The notes below the pieces were generated by a model. The model saw nothing but the letters and a program-made list of their open reading frames with translations. It did no database searches and had not been told where the DNA came from. Both the position numbers and the translations under genes were made by a program. Of a DNA stretch of 64,000 nucleotides, positions 50,548-60,140 are shown piece by piece (positions within the stretch are counted from its first letter, which is position 1; every line of letters begins with the position of its first letter). The stretch is from Nautilia sp. PV-1 (lineage in GTDB: Bacteria > Campylobacterota > Campylobacteria > Campylobacterales > Nautiliaceae). The DNA lies in the NCBI RefSeq assembly GCF_004006315.1, contig NZ_CP026530.1, positions 734,501 through 798,500 of the forward strand, written 5' to 3'.

Positions 50548-51109
50548 TGATCACCTTTTTTATCCTGAAATTGATCTCATCTACCGGTTTTGAAGCATCC
50601 AGCAGCAGATATGGAATTTCCAGTCTGTTGCAGGCTTCTACCATGTTGTCCTGAATATTTAACAGATATTCAATTCCTCTTTTCTCAATATTGTCGTGAT
50701 TTTTTTGAGAAAGTCTGAACGACAATGTTTCTTTATCTAATTTTAAAATTATAACAAGCTCCGGAAATATTCCGTCTGTAGCGAATTTATTAAGGTTTAC
50801 TAGCATATTAAAATCAAAAAACTCCATTGCATATGCAATACCGCTTATTACGCTTCTGTCGCTTATAATTTTTTTATTTAAATTAGGTTTAATTACCGTC
50901 TCTAACGTTTCTGCCCTGTCTGCCAGGAATAAAAACAGTTCCGTTTTTTTAGATATGTTGTCGTTAAAAATTATATTTCTTATTTTTTCACCGAATTTTG
51001 TAAACCCGGGTTCTTTAATAAAAATGATGTTTTTTTCATATTCTTGTTTTAACAGTTCTATCTGCGTAGATTTACCGGCAGTGTCGATTCCTTCTATAGC
51101 TATATACAT
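50525..51109 (-). CDS. tmk: Thymidylate kinase
   Basis: Phosphorylates dTMP to dTDP. The 194-residue P-loop kinase has YIAIEGIDTAGKSTQIELL at the N-terminus, the EPG motif (FIKEPGFTKFG), the DR(Y/S) segment ISDRSVISGIAY and a lid region LSFRLSQKNHDN. It overlaps coaD by one base (TAATG) upstream and cysE by 23 bases downstream. The order cysE, tmk, coaD, ubiX, flgA resembles C. jejuni. Confidence 0.93.
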   Translation of the reverse strand: MYIAIEGIDTAGKSTQIELLKQEYEKNIIFIKEPGFTKFGEKIRNIIFNDNISKKTELFLFLADRAETLETVIKPNLNKKIISDRSVISGIAYAMEFFDFNMLVNLNKFATDGIFPELVIILKLDKETLSFRLSQKNHDNIEKRGIEYLLNIQDNMVEACNRLEIPYLLLDASKPVDEINFRIKKVISEYMDID

Positions 51110-51573
51110 TATAAATCCTTAATAATTTCTTTAGGTATGAGATGGGATATGTCACCGTTATATTTTAAAATACTTCTCACAACGCTGGAAGATATAAAAG
51201 CGTTTTCAAGATTAGGCATAAGATATATAGTGTCAATTTCAGTGTCTAGACTTTTGTTGGCATAACCCATTTGCAGTTCATATTCAAAGTCGCTTACCGC
51301 CCTTAAGCCTCTTATAATTATTTTACACTCTTTTTCTTTTGCAAAATCTACCAGCAGGGAATTAAAACTGTCTACTTCTATTTTAGGCATATCGGCAGTC
51401 GCTTTTTTCATAAGTTCCACTCTTTTTTCAAGAGAGTACATTGTGTTTTTGTCTTTATTGTCCGCAACGGCGACTATAATTTTATCAAACATTTTACAGG
51501 CTCTTTTTATAATATCCAAATGACCGTTTGTCACGGGGTCAAATGTGCCCGGATAAATCGCTTTTGTATACAC
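51109..51573 (-). CDS. coaD: Phosphopantetheine adenylyltransferase CoaD
   Basis: Penultimate step of coenzyme A synthesis. I choose GTG 51573 (five bases after AGGTGG, and overlapping the ubiX TAG as TAGTG) over GTG 51582, giving 154 residues starting [18 protein letters not shown]. The T/HxGH nucleotidyl motif ([13 protein letters not shown]), [17 protein letters not shown] and the C-terminal ISSSVVRSI are all present and normal for the family. Confidence 0.94.
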   Translation of the reverse strand: MYTKAIYPGTFDPVTNGHLDIIKRACKMFDKIIVAVADNKDKNTMYSLEKRVELMKKATADMPKIEVDSFNSLLVDFAKEKECKIIIRGLRAVSDFEYELQMGYANKSLDTEIDTIYLMPNLENAFISSSVVRSILKYNGDISHLIPKEIIKDL

Positions 51574-52088
51574 TATTTCCACCTTTTGAATAAATTATTT
51601 TCGATTCCGGCAAGGTCAAACCATTTGCCTATCATAAACATTTCAATATCTTCTATTGATTTCGGATTATTATAATAAGCCAGTACAGGCGGTGCAATTA
51701 TAACATTTTGAAAACGAGAGAGTTTTAGCATGTGTTCGAGATAAATCTCACTAAAAGGCATTTCCCTCGGTGCGATAATCAGCTTTTTTTTCTCTTTAAT
51801 AGCCACTTGGGCGCTTCTGGTAATTAAATTATCGGTTATGCCTAAAGCTATTTTTGCAAGAGTGTTCATACTGCAGGGCACGACAAACGTAATGTCTATT
51901 CCGAAGCTGCCGCTTGCCGGAGCAGCGGCAATATCATTGTCTAAAAAAATATTTTCTTCTTTTTCAAATACGGTTTTTGCATTTTCGCTGAGGACTAAAA
52001 ACCTTTCATGTTCGGAAGGGATCAGATTATATAATTTAAGTCCTAAATTTACACCGCTTGCTCCGCTAATACATACTAATATTTTCAT
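51573..52088 (-). CDS. ubiX: Flavin prenyltransferase UbiX
   Basis: Makes the prenylated FMN cofactor of UbiD-type decarboxylases, here probably for menaquinone or futalosine-route chemistry. The 171-residue protein has the N-terminal [15 protein letters not shown] and the [21 protein letters not shown] and RAAQV-like [25 protein letters not shown] segments typical of UbiX. Start ATG 52088 lies 12 bases after the flgA stop. Confidence 0.92.
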   Translation of the reverse strand: MKILVCISGASGVNLGLKLYNLIPSEHERFLVLSENAKTVFEKEENIFLDNDIAAAPASGSFGIDITFVVPCSMNTLAKIALGITDNLITRSAQVAIKEKKKLIIAPREMPFSEIYLEHMLKLSRFQNVIIAPPVLAYYNNPKSIEDIEMFMIGKWFDLAGIENNLFKRWK

Positions 52089-52100
52089 GTATGGCCTTGT

Positions 52101-52697
52101 TTATTTTATTATCACGTTTCCGTTTTTATCGACTGTTCCTTCATATATTTTACCATTAATTTTTACTTTTTCCGGCTCTCCCGCGTTTGCATCATGCAAA
52201 GCGGTTCCTTTTGCGTAAATTTCAATATTTTTATCTTCAAACAATACACTTACCGATTGTCCCGCAAGGACGGTAGGTCTTATTTTTGTATTGGATTTGT
52301 TTATTACCGAATTTTTGGAAATAATTTTAGATGCGACTAAATCAGATGTGATTTTGGTAAGGGGCTGTGAATAAAAGTTTCTGAATTTTATTGTTTTTTG
52401 TTCAACGTTTGGAAGAATAGGCTGATTGACTCTTATTACATTCACTGCTACATACACTTTTATAAAAGCTTTTATGTTGTAAAAATAATATTTTCCGTCA
52501 ATAATTACGGTAGAAGAGGGCAGTTTATAGTTTGCCAGTCTGAAACTGATTTTTTTATAATGTTTAGGCAGAGGTTTGTTAAAATTAACAGATATTATTT
52601 CAATAGAAGGGTAATGGTTTTTGTAAAACTTTATAATTTCTTCTTTAACAGAAGCAAAAAGAAAAAAAGGAATAAATAAAAATAAAAGTTTTTTCAT
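52101..52697 (-). CDS. flgA: Flagellar P-ring assembly chaperone FlgA
   Basis: Periplasmic chaperone for FlgI in basal-body P-ring formation. The 198-residue protein has a signal peptide (MKKLLFLFIPFFLFASVK), a variable N-terminal region and a C-terminal SAF domain: NKSNTKIRPTVLAGQSVSVLF, then EIYAKGTALHDANAGEPEKV and a final KIYEGTVDKNGNVII. The pattern and the neighbours (flgA-ubiX-coaD as in C. jejuni) agree. No sigma-54 site is visible in the 12-base gap to lon, so it is expressed with the lon run. Confidence 0.88.
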   Translation of the reverse strand: MKKLLFLFIPFFLFASVKEEIIKFYKNHYPSIEIISVNFNKPLPKHYKKISFRLANYKLPSSTVIIDGKYYFYNIKAFIKVYVAVNVIRVNQPILPNVEQKTIKFRNFYSQPLTKITSDLVASKIISKNSVINKSNTKIRPTVLAGQSVSVLFEDKNIEIYAKGTALHDANAGEPEKVKINGKIYEGTVDKNGNVIIK

Positions 52698-52709
52698 TTT
52701 TAATTTCCA

Positions 52710-55034
52710 TTATGTAAGTGCATTTTGTAATACTTCTTCAATTCTTTTAACAGGAATTATTTCCAGTCCTTCTTTAACTTCTTCCGGAATGTCGTCAAGG
52801 TCTCTTTGATAATTTTTTTCAGGTATAAGAACTTTTTTTATTTTAGCTTTATATGCGGCTATAAGTTTTTCTTTAAGCCCGCCTATTGGAAGCACGTCTC
52901 CGGTCAGGGTTATTTCGCCCGTCATTGCTACGTCTGCTTTTACTTTTCTGTTTGTAAACAAACTTGCAATTGCGGTAGTCATTGTAATACCCGCACTTGG
53001 GCCGTCTTTCGGAATGGCGCCTTCAGGCACGTGGATATGGATATTGTATTTTGAATATATCGGATCTTTTGAGCGTTCTGCGACTTTTAATTTTTTATTG
53101 TCTATCAAAACTTTAATAAGGGTATAGGCGATATGAGCCGATTCTTTCATAACGTCACCGAGCTGACCTGTTAAAATAACCTGGCCTCTGCCTCTGTATT
53201 TAACGGCTTCAACCCTTAAAACATCTCCTCCCACAGGAGTCCACGCAAGGCCGTTTACCACGCCCACTTTGTCTTTTTTATCGACGCTGTCGATACCGTA
53301 ATAGCCTTTTTCTAAAAATTCTTCAAGATTTTTAATGCTTATTCTGACTTTTTTCTCACCCTGAATGATTTTTAAGGCGGCTTTTCTCATTATTTTTGCA
53401 ATTACGCGTCTTAAGTTTCTGACTCCTGCTTCTTTGGTGTATTTGTCAATTATTTCCACAAGCGCTTTGTCTGTTATTGTTACTTCGCTTTTTTTAAGAG
53501 AATGTTTTTTAAGCTCCTGAGGAATCAGATATCTTTTTGCAATTTCGAATTTTTCCTGAGGAGTGTAGCTTCCTACGAAAATCATTTCCATTCTGTCTTT
53601 AAGAGGCCCGGGAATTGTACTTGGATCGTTTGCGGTGGCGATAAACAGCACTTTGCTTAAATCCAGATCAAAATTCAGATAAAGGTCTCTAAACGCGCTG
53701 TTTTGTTCTGGGTCTAAAATTTCAAGCAGCACGGCGGTAGGGTCTCCTCTGTATCTTGCGACTTTGTCTATTTCATCTAAAACCATTACGGGATTCATCT
53801 GTTTAGCGTTAATCAGTCCCTGAGCGATTCTTCCCGGCATTGCGCCTATATATGTTCTTCTGTGGCCTCTGAGTTCGTTGACGTCTTCAAGTCCTCCTAA
53901 AGCAATTCTTACAAGCTCTCTGTCGAGGGATTTTGCTATTGAATTTGCCAGTGAGGTTTTACCGACTCCCGGAGGACCAACAAAACATAAAATCGCACCG
54001 TTAAAGTCGTTGTCTCTTAATTTAGCAAGTTCTTTTGCCGCAAAATATTCGACTATTCTTTCTTTAGGTTTTTTAAGGCCGTAATGGTCGGTGTCCAGTC
54101 TGTTTTTGAGCTCTTCTATACTGAATTCTTCTTTTGCGTATTTTCCGAAAGGAATTTCAAGAGTCCACTCTATATAGTTTTGAGTGGTGGTAGCCTCAGC
54201 GCTTTCCGGGTGCATTCTGCTTAGACGGTCAATCTGTTTTTTGATTTCTTTGTATGCGTTTTGAGGCATATAAGGCTTAAGCTCTTCAAGCTTTTCATAA
54301 TATTCTTTTATTTCTTCTTCAAGCTCGTTTGTAATTCCGAGCTCCTGCTGAATTAGTTTAAGCTGCTGTTTTAGCAGATGCTCTCTGTTGGCTTCCTGGA
54401 CCTGTTCCATTACTTTTTTGGATAGTTCGTTTTTAAGCTTTATAGATTCAATTTCTTCAAGAATAAAATGAATTAATTTTACAAGTCTTTCGTGTGTATC
54501 CGTTTCTTTAAAGAGCTCATACCCTTTTTCTACCGGCAGTTTTAAAGAGCTGGCGATTATATCGATAATTCTGTCCGCATCGCTGTTGTTGTCTATTATT
54601 TTGATAAAGTCTTTAGGGAAAAAAGGACTTAAGTCGCTTAATGTTATTATATGTTCTTTAAGCGTTTCGAGCAGGGCGCCTATCTCTTTTTTACTTGCGT
54701 CGGTATGCGCTTCGACTTTGTCTATCAAAGCCATTGTAGGGTTTTTGTCAGTAATTTCAAGTATTTTTCCTCTGACAAGACCCTGGAAAAGGATTTTGAC
54801 TCTGCCTTCAGGCAGTGTAACCTTTCTTATAATAGTACCTATCGTTCCGTATGTTCCGATATCGTCATTTATCGAAACGAAAAGTAAAGAATGATCGTTT
54901 ATAGCTTTTTGAGCGGCAATAATATCGTTTTTGTCTTCTAAAAATATAGGAATAATCATAAAAGGATATATTAATTCTTTTTCTTTTAAAACGGGTATTA
55001 TACTAGGCAGCTTTGCGTAATTTTCTAATGTCAA
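52710..55034 (-). CDS. lon: ATP-dependent protease Lon
   Basis: Cytosolic AAA+ protease for damaged and regulatory proteins. The 774-residue protein has the N-terminal LON substrate-binding domain (residues 1-185), a coiled helical region, Walker [12 protein letters not shown] near residue 345, Walker B MVLDEIDK and the Ser-Lys dyad (S680 in [10 protein letters not shown]721 in IGGLKEK). The start is TTG 55034, five bases after AAGGAG; there is no nearby ATG in frame. lon next to bamD is shared with C. jejuni. Confidence 0.96.
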   Translation of the reverse strand: MTLENYAKLPSIIPVLKEKELIYPFMIIPIFLEDKNDIIAAQKAINDHSLLFVSINDDIGTYGTIGTIIRKVTLPEGRVKILFQGLVRGKILEITDKNPTMALIDKVEAHTDASKKEIGALLETLKEHIITLSDLSPFFPKDFIKIIDNNSDADRIIDIIASSLKLPVEKGYELFKETDTHERLVKLIHFILEEIESIKLKNELSKKVMEQVQEANREHLLKQQLKLIQQELGITNELEEEIKEYYEKLEELKPYMPQNAYKEIKKQIDRLSRMHPESAEATTTQNYIEWTLEIPFGKYAKEEFSIEELKNRLDTDHYGLKKPKERIVEYFAAKELAKLRDNDFNGAILCFVGPPGVGKTSLANSIAKSLDRELVRIALGGLEDVNELRGHRRTYIGAMPGRIAQGLINAKQMNPVMVLDEIDKVARYRGDPTAVLLEILDPEQNSAFRDLYLNFDLDLSKVLFIATANDPSTIPGPLKDRMEMIFVGSYTPQEKFEIAKRYLIPQELKKHSLKKSEVTITDKALVEIIDKYTKEAGVRNLRRVIAKIMRKAALKIIQGEKKVRISIKNLEEFLEKGYYGIDSVDKKDKVGVVNGLAWTPVGGDVLRVEAVKYRGRGQVILTGQLGDVMKESAHIAYTLIKVLIDNKKLKVAERSKDPIYSKYNIHIHVPEGAIPKDGPSAGITMTTAIASLFTNRKVKADVAMTGEITLTGDVLPIGGLKEKLIAAYKAKIKKVLIPEKNYQRDLDDIPEEVKEGLEIIPVKRIEEVLQNALT

Positions 55035-55043
55035 TTTTTCTCC

Positions 55044-55667
55044 TTACCAATAAAATAGTTTTTTGTACCATGGAATAACCGGCGGTTTTGAATCTTTAGG
55101 AATTTTTACTTTATAAAGTTCTGAAGCTTTAGGTTTGTCAAGTTTTTTATATAGTTTACTTATTTTATCATCTAAATATTTATTTGTCAATTCGGCTTTT
55201 GCCAAAACAGTAGATACTTCCGGCGCAAAACTTGAATCGGGATAGTTTAAAAGGTAATTATTGCACATAGTGATAATATTCAGTAATTTTTCCTGGTTTG
55301 TGTATGCGTTCGTATAGCTTAAATAATTTAGTTTTATTTTCTGATATTCTATCCAAGGAATTTCTTTAGGAGAAGCATAACGTTTTTCATATTCGTTTAT
55401 GTAAAACTTTGCAAGGTCGTATTCTTTGTTTGCAAGGTGTGCTAAATACAGGTTAAGCAGATCCGTTTTTATATAAATGGAAGCCGGGTGTTCGGCTTCT
55501 AATGAAATAAAGTCTTCATCGGCCTGGTCTAAGTTTGAATTTTGTATATCTTTATAAATTTTGTAATGCCAGCTAAGCGCTGTAAGATTTTGAGAATGGG
55601 TTACGTTTTTTGTAGAACATCCTAAAAATAAAAAAGGGAGTATCAAAAGGGCTGTTTTTTTAGTCAT
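55044..55667 (-). CDS. bamD: Outer membrane assembly lipoprotein BamD
   Basis: A 207-residue lipoprotein of the BAM complex that folds outer-membrane proteins such as the autotransporter of this window. Residues 1-17 are a lipoprotein signal ending in the lipobox LFLGC, and the mature part is a TPR-like helical array (LSWHYKIYKDIQNSNLDQAD, then AHLANKEYDLAKFYINEYEKRY). It is at the short end for the family. The start overlaps the valS end by eight bases. Confidence 0.88.
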   Translation of the reverse strand: MTKKTALLILPFLFLGCSTKNVTHSQNLTALSWHYKIYKDIQNSNLDQADEDFISLEAEHPASIYIKTDLLNLYLAHLANKEYDLAKFYINEYEKRYASPKEIPWIEYQKIKLNYLSYTNAYTNQEKLLNIITMCNNYLLNYPDSSFAPEVSTVLAKAELTNKYLDDKISKLYKKLDKPKASELYKVKIPKDSKPPVIPWYKKLFYW

Positions 55668-58236
55668 TTAATTTCCTTAATTCTTCTTCGATTTTTTGAA
55701 GTTTTTCTTTAAATTCGTTTAATTCGTTTCTGTTTTTTTCTACAACCTCTTGAGGAGCGCGTTCTACAAAGTTTTTATTTGCAAGTTTTTTCTCAAGTTT
55801 TTCTATTTCTTTATTCAGTTTTTCTTTTTGTTTGGTGAGTCTTTCAATCAGAGGCGTAATGTCCACTTCCTCTTTGCTGACCATAGTTTCGAGATTGTCG
55901 CTTATATCTCTTATGGCGTTTGGAATTTGAGAATTTACAAATTCAACTTCGTTTACACGTGCAAGCTTTTTAATGTATTCTTTTGCAAGTTCCGGAAGGT
56001 CGGCTAATACATATGCTTTTTTGATCTCTTTCGCACCCGTAAGGGCTTTGATTCTTCTGAGGCTTACGATTGCTTCGATAATCATATCGAAATCAGCCGG
56101 TTTTTCAATTTCTTTAACCTGAGGGAAATCTTTTAACATAATAGAATTGTTTTCAATATCTGTTAGTGAAAGCTCCTGATATAAAAACTCTGTAATAAAC
56201 GGCATAAACGGATGAAGAAGTTTCATTGCCTCTTTATAGATGCTTCCAAGCTCTGTAATTGACTCTTTGCTTACTTTGCTAAGCTCGATTCCCCAGTCGC
56301 AGAAATCCTGCCATAAGAATCTGTAAAGCGTCATGGCCGCGTCGTTAAATCTGTATTCGTCAAGCTCGCGTCTAACCTGTTTTGTGGCTTCATTTAGTTT
56401 GTAAAGCATCCATTTTCCAAGGTCTGTTTTAATCTCGGTATTATCCAGATCTTCAAATTTATCCCTGTGCATTTTTAAAAATCTTGCAGCGTTGTATAAT
56501 TTGTTTGTAAAGTTTCTGCTCTCAATCAGTTTTGCTTCGCTGAGTTTAATATCTCTTCCCTGGACCGCAAGAATAGCCAGAGTAAATCTAAGCGCGTCTG
56601 CTGAGTATTTTTCAATCATTTCAAGAGGGTCTATTACGTTTCCTTTAGATTTAGACATTTTCTGTCCGTGTTCGTCCCTGACGAGAGCATGCAGGTATAC
56701 GTCTCTAAACGGCACGTCTTTTAGGAAATGCGTACCCATCATCATCATTCTGGCAACCCAGAAGAAAAGAATGTCAAACCCGGTAATTAAAAGGTTGTTT
56801 GGATAAAATCTCTCAAGGTCTTCAGGCATCCATTTTTCGCCTTTACCCCATTCGCCGTTTTCCCATCCGAGTGTTGAGAATGGCCAGAGTGCCGAGCTGA
56901 ACCAAGTATCGAGTACGTCAGGGTCCTGATGAAAATTTTTGCTTTTACATTTCGGACATTCTGTCGGTTCTTCAACGCTTGCCCACTCATGTCCGCATTC
57001 GTCGCAGTAATATACAGGAATCTGGTGCCCCCACCAAAGCTGTCTGCTTATACACCAGTCTCTGAGCTCCCTCATCCATGCGTCGTAGTTGTTTTTCCAC
57101 TGTTTCGGATGAAACTTCACATCGCCTCTGTTTGCCGCTTCAATCGCAGGGATCGCTACTTCTTTTTTCAAAAACCACTGAGTTGAAACATACGGTTCAA
57201 TTACACTTTTACATCTGTAGCAGTGTCCGACCTGGTGTGTGTGCTCTTCGATTTTTTCAATAAATCCTTCACTTTCAAGTTTTTTAATTATATCTTCTCT
57301 GGCTTCTATTCTGTCGCGTCCTTTGAATTCAAGGGCATGTTCGTTTAAGATACCTTTTTCATCAAATACTTTGATTATTTCAAGGTTGTGTCTGAGTCCT
57401 ACTTCGTAGTCGTTCGGGTCATGTGCGGGAGTAACTTTTACACATCCTGTCCCGAATTCCATATCTACGTATTCATCCGCAATAATAGGAATTTCCCTGT
57501 TTACAAGCGGTAGGATTACTTTTTTGCCTATTAAATGTTTGTATCTTTCGTCTTCCGGATTTACCATAACAGCCGTGTCACCGAAATACGTCTCCGGTCT
57601 TGTAGTGGCAACCACTACAAATTCGTCACTGTCTTTAATAGGGTATTTTATATGTACAAGCTGGCCTTTGTGTGTTTCGTATTCCACTTCTATGTCACTG
57701 AGCGCCCCGTCTTTAGGACACCAGTTAACCATATAGTTGCCTTTTACGATAAGGCCTTCTTCATACAGTTTTTTAAACGCTACCCTTACGGCTCTTTGAA
57801 GACCTTCATCCATTGTAAAACGTTCTCTGCTCCATGCAGGAGAAGCTCCGAGGTGTCTTAATTGCTTGGTGATTGTTCCGCCGCTATACTCTTTCCATTT
57901 CCAGACTCTTTTTAAAAACTCCTCACGTCCGATTTCTTCTTTTGTAATCCCTTCTGCAAGAAGCTGTTTTTCTACAACATTTTGTGTAGCAATTCCCGCA
58001 TGGTCGGTACCGGGCTGCCATAAAGTGGCATATCCGTCCATTCTTTTGTATCTGACCATAATATCCTGCAGTGTAAATGTCAGGGCATGTCCGATATGCA
58101 GGCTTCCTGTTACGTTAGGAGGGGGCATTACGATGCAGAAATTTTTCTTTTTAGAATAATCTACCTTAAAAAAACCTTTATTTTCCCATAAATTATAAAA
58201 ATTCTGTTCAATATCGTGAGGATTATATTCTCTCAT
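55660..58236 (-). CDS. valS: Valyl-tRNA synthetase
   Basis: Class I synthetase charging tRNA-Val. The 858-residue protein has the HIGH signature in PPPNVTGSLHIGHAL near residue 42, a CP1 editing domain (TTRPETYFGDTAVMV), the zinc-like cysteines in YYCDECGHEW and CPKCKSKN, the KMSKS loop in GQKMSKSKGNVIDP and a C-terminal coiled coil (LTKQKEKLNKEIEKLEKKL). ATG 58236 follows AAAGGA, and a minus-strand TATAAT at 58264-58259 is the likely -10. It is inserted between bamD and fliW, which adjoin in C. jejuni as I recall it. Confidence 0.97.
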   Translation of the reverse strand: MREYNPHDIEQNFYNLWENKGFFKVDYSKKKNFCIVMPPPNVTGSLHIGHALTFTLQDIMVRYKRMDGYATLWQPGTDHAGIATQNVVEKQLLAEGITKEEIGREEFLKRVWKWKEYSGGTITKQLRHLGASPAWSRERFTMDEGLQRAVRVAFKKLYEEGLIVKGNYMVNWCPKDGALSDIEVEYETHKGQLVHIKYPIKDSDEFVVVATTRPETYFGDTAVMVNPEDERYKHLIGKKVILPLVNREIPIIADEYVDMEFGTGCVKVTPAHDPNDYEVGLRHNLEIIKVFDEKGILNEHALEFKGRDRIEAREDIIKKLESEGFIEKIEEHTHQVGHCYRCKSVIEPYVSTQWFLKKEVAIPAIEAANRGDVKFHPKQWKNNYDAWMRELRDWCISRQLWWGHQIPVYYCDECGHEWASVEEPTECPKCKSKNFHQDPDVLDTWFSSALWPFSTLGWENGEWGKGEKWMPEDLERFYPNNLLITGFDILFFWVARMMMMGTHFLKDVPFRDVYLHALVRDEHGQKMSKSKGNVIDPLEMIEKYSADALRFTLAILAVQGRDIKLSEAKLIESRNFTNKLYNAARFLKMHRDKFEDLDNTEIKTDLGKWMLYKLNEATKQVRRELDEYRFNDAAMTLYRFLWQDFCDWGIELSKVSKESITELGSIYKEAMKLLHPFMPFITEFLYQELSLTDIENNSIMLKDFPQVKEIEKPADFDMIIEAIVSLRRIKALTGAKEIKKAYVLADLPELAKEYIKKLARVNEVEFVNSQIPNAIRDISDNLETMVSKEEVDITPLIERLTKQKEKLNKEIEKLEKKLANKNFVERAPQEVVEKNRNELNEFKEKLQKIEEELRKLND

Positions 58237-58329
58237 TAATAAATCCTTTTTTCGTGCAATTATACTATAAATAGTTTAGATGTTAAGATTTAAGGCGTTT
58301 AAAGTAAATAATAAAAATTTTTTTTGTGA

Positions 58330-58335
58330 TATAAT
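58330..58335 (+). promoter_or_regulatory. Extended -10 (housekeeping) box before the second fliW
   Basis: TGATATAAT ends at 58335: a TGn-type extended -10 with a perfect TATAAT. It lies 42 bases before the fliW start, just upstream of the sigma-54-type site, so the gene may have two promoters. Confidence 0.5.
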
Positions 58336-58337
58336 TA

Positions 58338-58353
58338 GGAATATCAATTGCTT
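58338..58353 (+). promoter_or_regulatory. Sigma-54-type promoter of fliW2-proC
   Basis: GGAA-TATCAA-TTGCTT fits GG-N10-GC and the GGAA-N6-TTGCTT form described for C. jejuni flagellar genes. A start of transcription about 12 bases after the GC would leave a short leader containing the AAAAAAGG ribosome site. rpoN is present at 10563. Confidence 0.6.
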
Positions 58354-58376
58354 GATTCATTTAAAAAAGGAAAAAA

Positions 58377-58754
58377 ATGAAGTTTGAAGTTGTTTTACCG
58401 GTACTCGGATTCGAAAATATAAAAGAATTCGAATTAGAAAAAATAGATGATAATTTTTATACACTTAAAAACGATAATATCGCATTTACGTTAATAAATC
58501 CGTTTTTAGTCAGAAAAGACTATGATTTTGAAATAAGCGAAAAAGAACAGAAAATATTAGAACTTGACGAAAACAGCAAATTTCTTGTTTTGAATATAAT
58601 GATAGTGAATAAACCGTTTTTAGAATCAACCGTTAATTTTGCCGCTCCTTTGATTTTTAACCTTGATAAAAATAAAATGGGACAGATTATTCTTGAAAAA
58701 TACGGATACGGACTGACCGAACCTTTAAAAAACTTTATAAAGAGCGAAGAATGA
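58377..58754 (+). CDS. fliW: Flagellar assembly factor FliW, second copy
   Basis: A 125-residue paralogue of the 14240 product: LPVLGFENIKEFELEKIDD at the start, FTLINPFLVRKDYDFEI near residue 40 and VNFAAPLIFNLDKNKMGQIIL near the end. Its place directly before proC matches C. jejuni Cj1075, the characterised FliW, so this copy is the better candidate for the true CsrA antagonist. A sigma-54-type promoter lies just upstream. The stop overlaps the proC start by four bases. Confidence 0.93.
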   Translation: MKFEVVLPVLGFENIKEFELEKIDDNFYTLKNDNIAFTLINPFLVRKDYDFEISEKEQKILELDENSKFLVLNIMIVNKPFLESTVNFAAPLIFNLDKNKMGQIILEKYGYGLTEPLKNFIKSEE

Positions 58755-59488
58755 TATATATACTCGGATACGGTTCAATGGCCAGGGCTATTGCTTCCGG
58801 CTTAAAAGGGGAAATGGAATTTGCCGTTGTCGGAAGAGATACGAAAAAGCTTAAGAAATTTGCTGAAGAATTCGGATGCGCTTTTTATGAACTTGACGGT
58901 TTTGATATCACAGGCAAAACGGTTTTGCTTACCGTTAAACCTTACGCGCTTCAGGAAGTATCTATGAGGCTAAAAGGAGAGGCGGATGTACTTATATCTA
59001 TACTTGCAGGCAAAAGTCTTCTGGATCTGCAAAGGATTAAAGCAAAAGCCTATATAAGAGCTATGCCTAATGTCGCTGCAAAATATAAAGCTTCAACTAC
59101 CGCTTTGACAGGAGATTCCGAAGCAAAAGAACTTGCTATAGAAATATTTTCCAAAATAGGCACTGTTGTATGGATGGAAAATGACGATGAGATAGATATG
59201 GCTACTGCAATTATCGGAAGCGGACCGGCTTATCTTGCAATAATTGCGGAAGCGTTTAGTGACGGAGGTGTTTATATAGGGCTTAAAAGAGATAAAGCTG
59301 CGGAGCTGACAAAAGGACTGTTTAAAAGTTTTGCTTCAATTGAGGATAATTTTGCCGAAATTAAAGACTCCGTAATGTCTCCTAAAGGAACAACGGCTGA
59401 AGGTATATATACTCTTGAAAACGAAGGCGTAAGAGGGAAAATAATAAAGGCAGTAAAAAACACTTATGAAAAATCTAAAAATATCTAA
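58751..59488 (+). CDS. proC: Pyrroline-5-carboxylate reductase
   Basis: Last step of proline synthesis. The 245-residue NADPH enzyme has the Rossmann start MIYILGYGSMARAIASGLKG, the segment LLTVKPYALQEV, AYIRAMPNVAAKYKASTTAL and the C-terminal SVMSPKGTTAEGIYTLENEGVR motif that binds substrate. It is slightly short for the family (about 260-280). Its 3' end overlaps the first pseudopilin gene by 23 bases, an overlap shared in kind with Campylobacter. Confidence 0.95.
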   Translation: MIYILGYGSMARAIASGLKGEMEFAVVGRDTKKLKKFAEEFGCAFYELDGFDITGKTVLLTVKPYALQEVSMRLKGEADVLISILAGKSLLDLQRIKAKAYIRAMPNVAAKYKASTTALTGDSEAKELAIEIFSKIGTVVWMENDDEIDMATAIIGSGPAYLAIIAEAFSDGGVYIGLKRDKAAELTKGLFKSFASIEDNFAEIKDSVMSPKGTTAEGIYTLENEGVRGKIIKAVKNTYEKSKNI

Positions 59489-60140
59489 AGGGTTTACTCT
59501 TTTTGAGGTATTAGTATCGATTATTATTTTGGGAATAGTAATGACTACATTCCCTTTTATTTTTCAGACAATGACCGGAGCAAATAAACAGGTAATGAAA
59601 GAAGAGGTGTTTTTTCAGGAATTTACCGTACTTTCATTAATAAACGCAAGATATTTTGACGAAAACAATACCGTCGGCGATAATTTTTATAAAGATTTGA
59701 ACGCCACAGGCGGAGACAGCGAGCTTTTAAATAATCATTCCTCATTATACGCAGGAAAAACAAGCAGAGTAGCAAAGGCTGAATTCAATAACAATATTTT
59801 AAGAAGCGGCACAAATTATACTACTTCCGCTATAGGTCTTGATCCCGGAGAAAACGCTAGCGATCTTTCCACTTATGACGATGTTGACGATTTTAACGGA
59901 TATCATGAAAATTTTTTGAATTACGTTATAAACGTTAATGTCAAATATATAAGCGATAATGCGGATTATTCGGCCCAGGATATGAATTTCAGTTTTAATT
60001 ATTCTGCGCCTGCAAGCAATACGAACATAAAACTTATTACGGTATGGTGTAAAGTAGGGGATACAAATATTACGTTAAGATATCCGACTTCAAACATCGG
60101 TGCGAGCAAATTTTTATCTTTAGAGGAAATAAGCAGATGA
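59466..60140 (+). CDS. Type II secretion/transformation pseudopilin (CtsT-like)
   Basis: A 224-residue protein with the prepilin leader KISKGFTLFEVLVSIIILG: cleavage after Gly, Phe at +1 and Glu at +5, followed by the hydrophobic helix. The rest is a soluble periplasmic head rich in Asn, Asp and Thr. Position after proC matches C. jejuni ctsT, a natural-transformation gene, so a role in DNA uptake is the best inference. Three such genes overlap in series here. Confidence 0.82.
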   Translation: MKNLKISKGFTLFEVLVSIIILGIVMTTFPFIFQTMTGANKQVMKEEVFFQEFTVLSLINARYFDENNTVGDNFYKDLNATGGDSELLNNHSSLYAGKTSRVAKAEFNNNILRSGTNYTTSAIGLDPGENASDLSTYDDVDDFNGYHENFLNYVINVNVKYISDNADYSAQDMNFSFNYSAPASNTNIKLITVWCKVGDTNITLRYPTSNIGASKFLSLEEISR

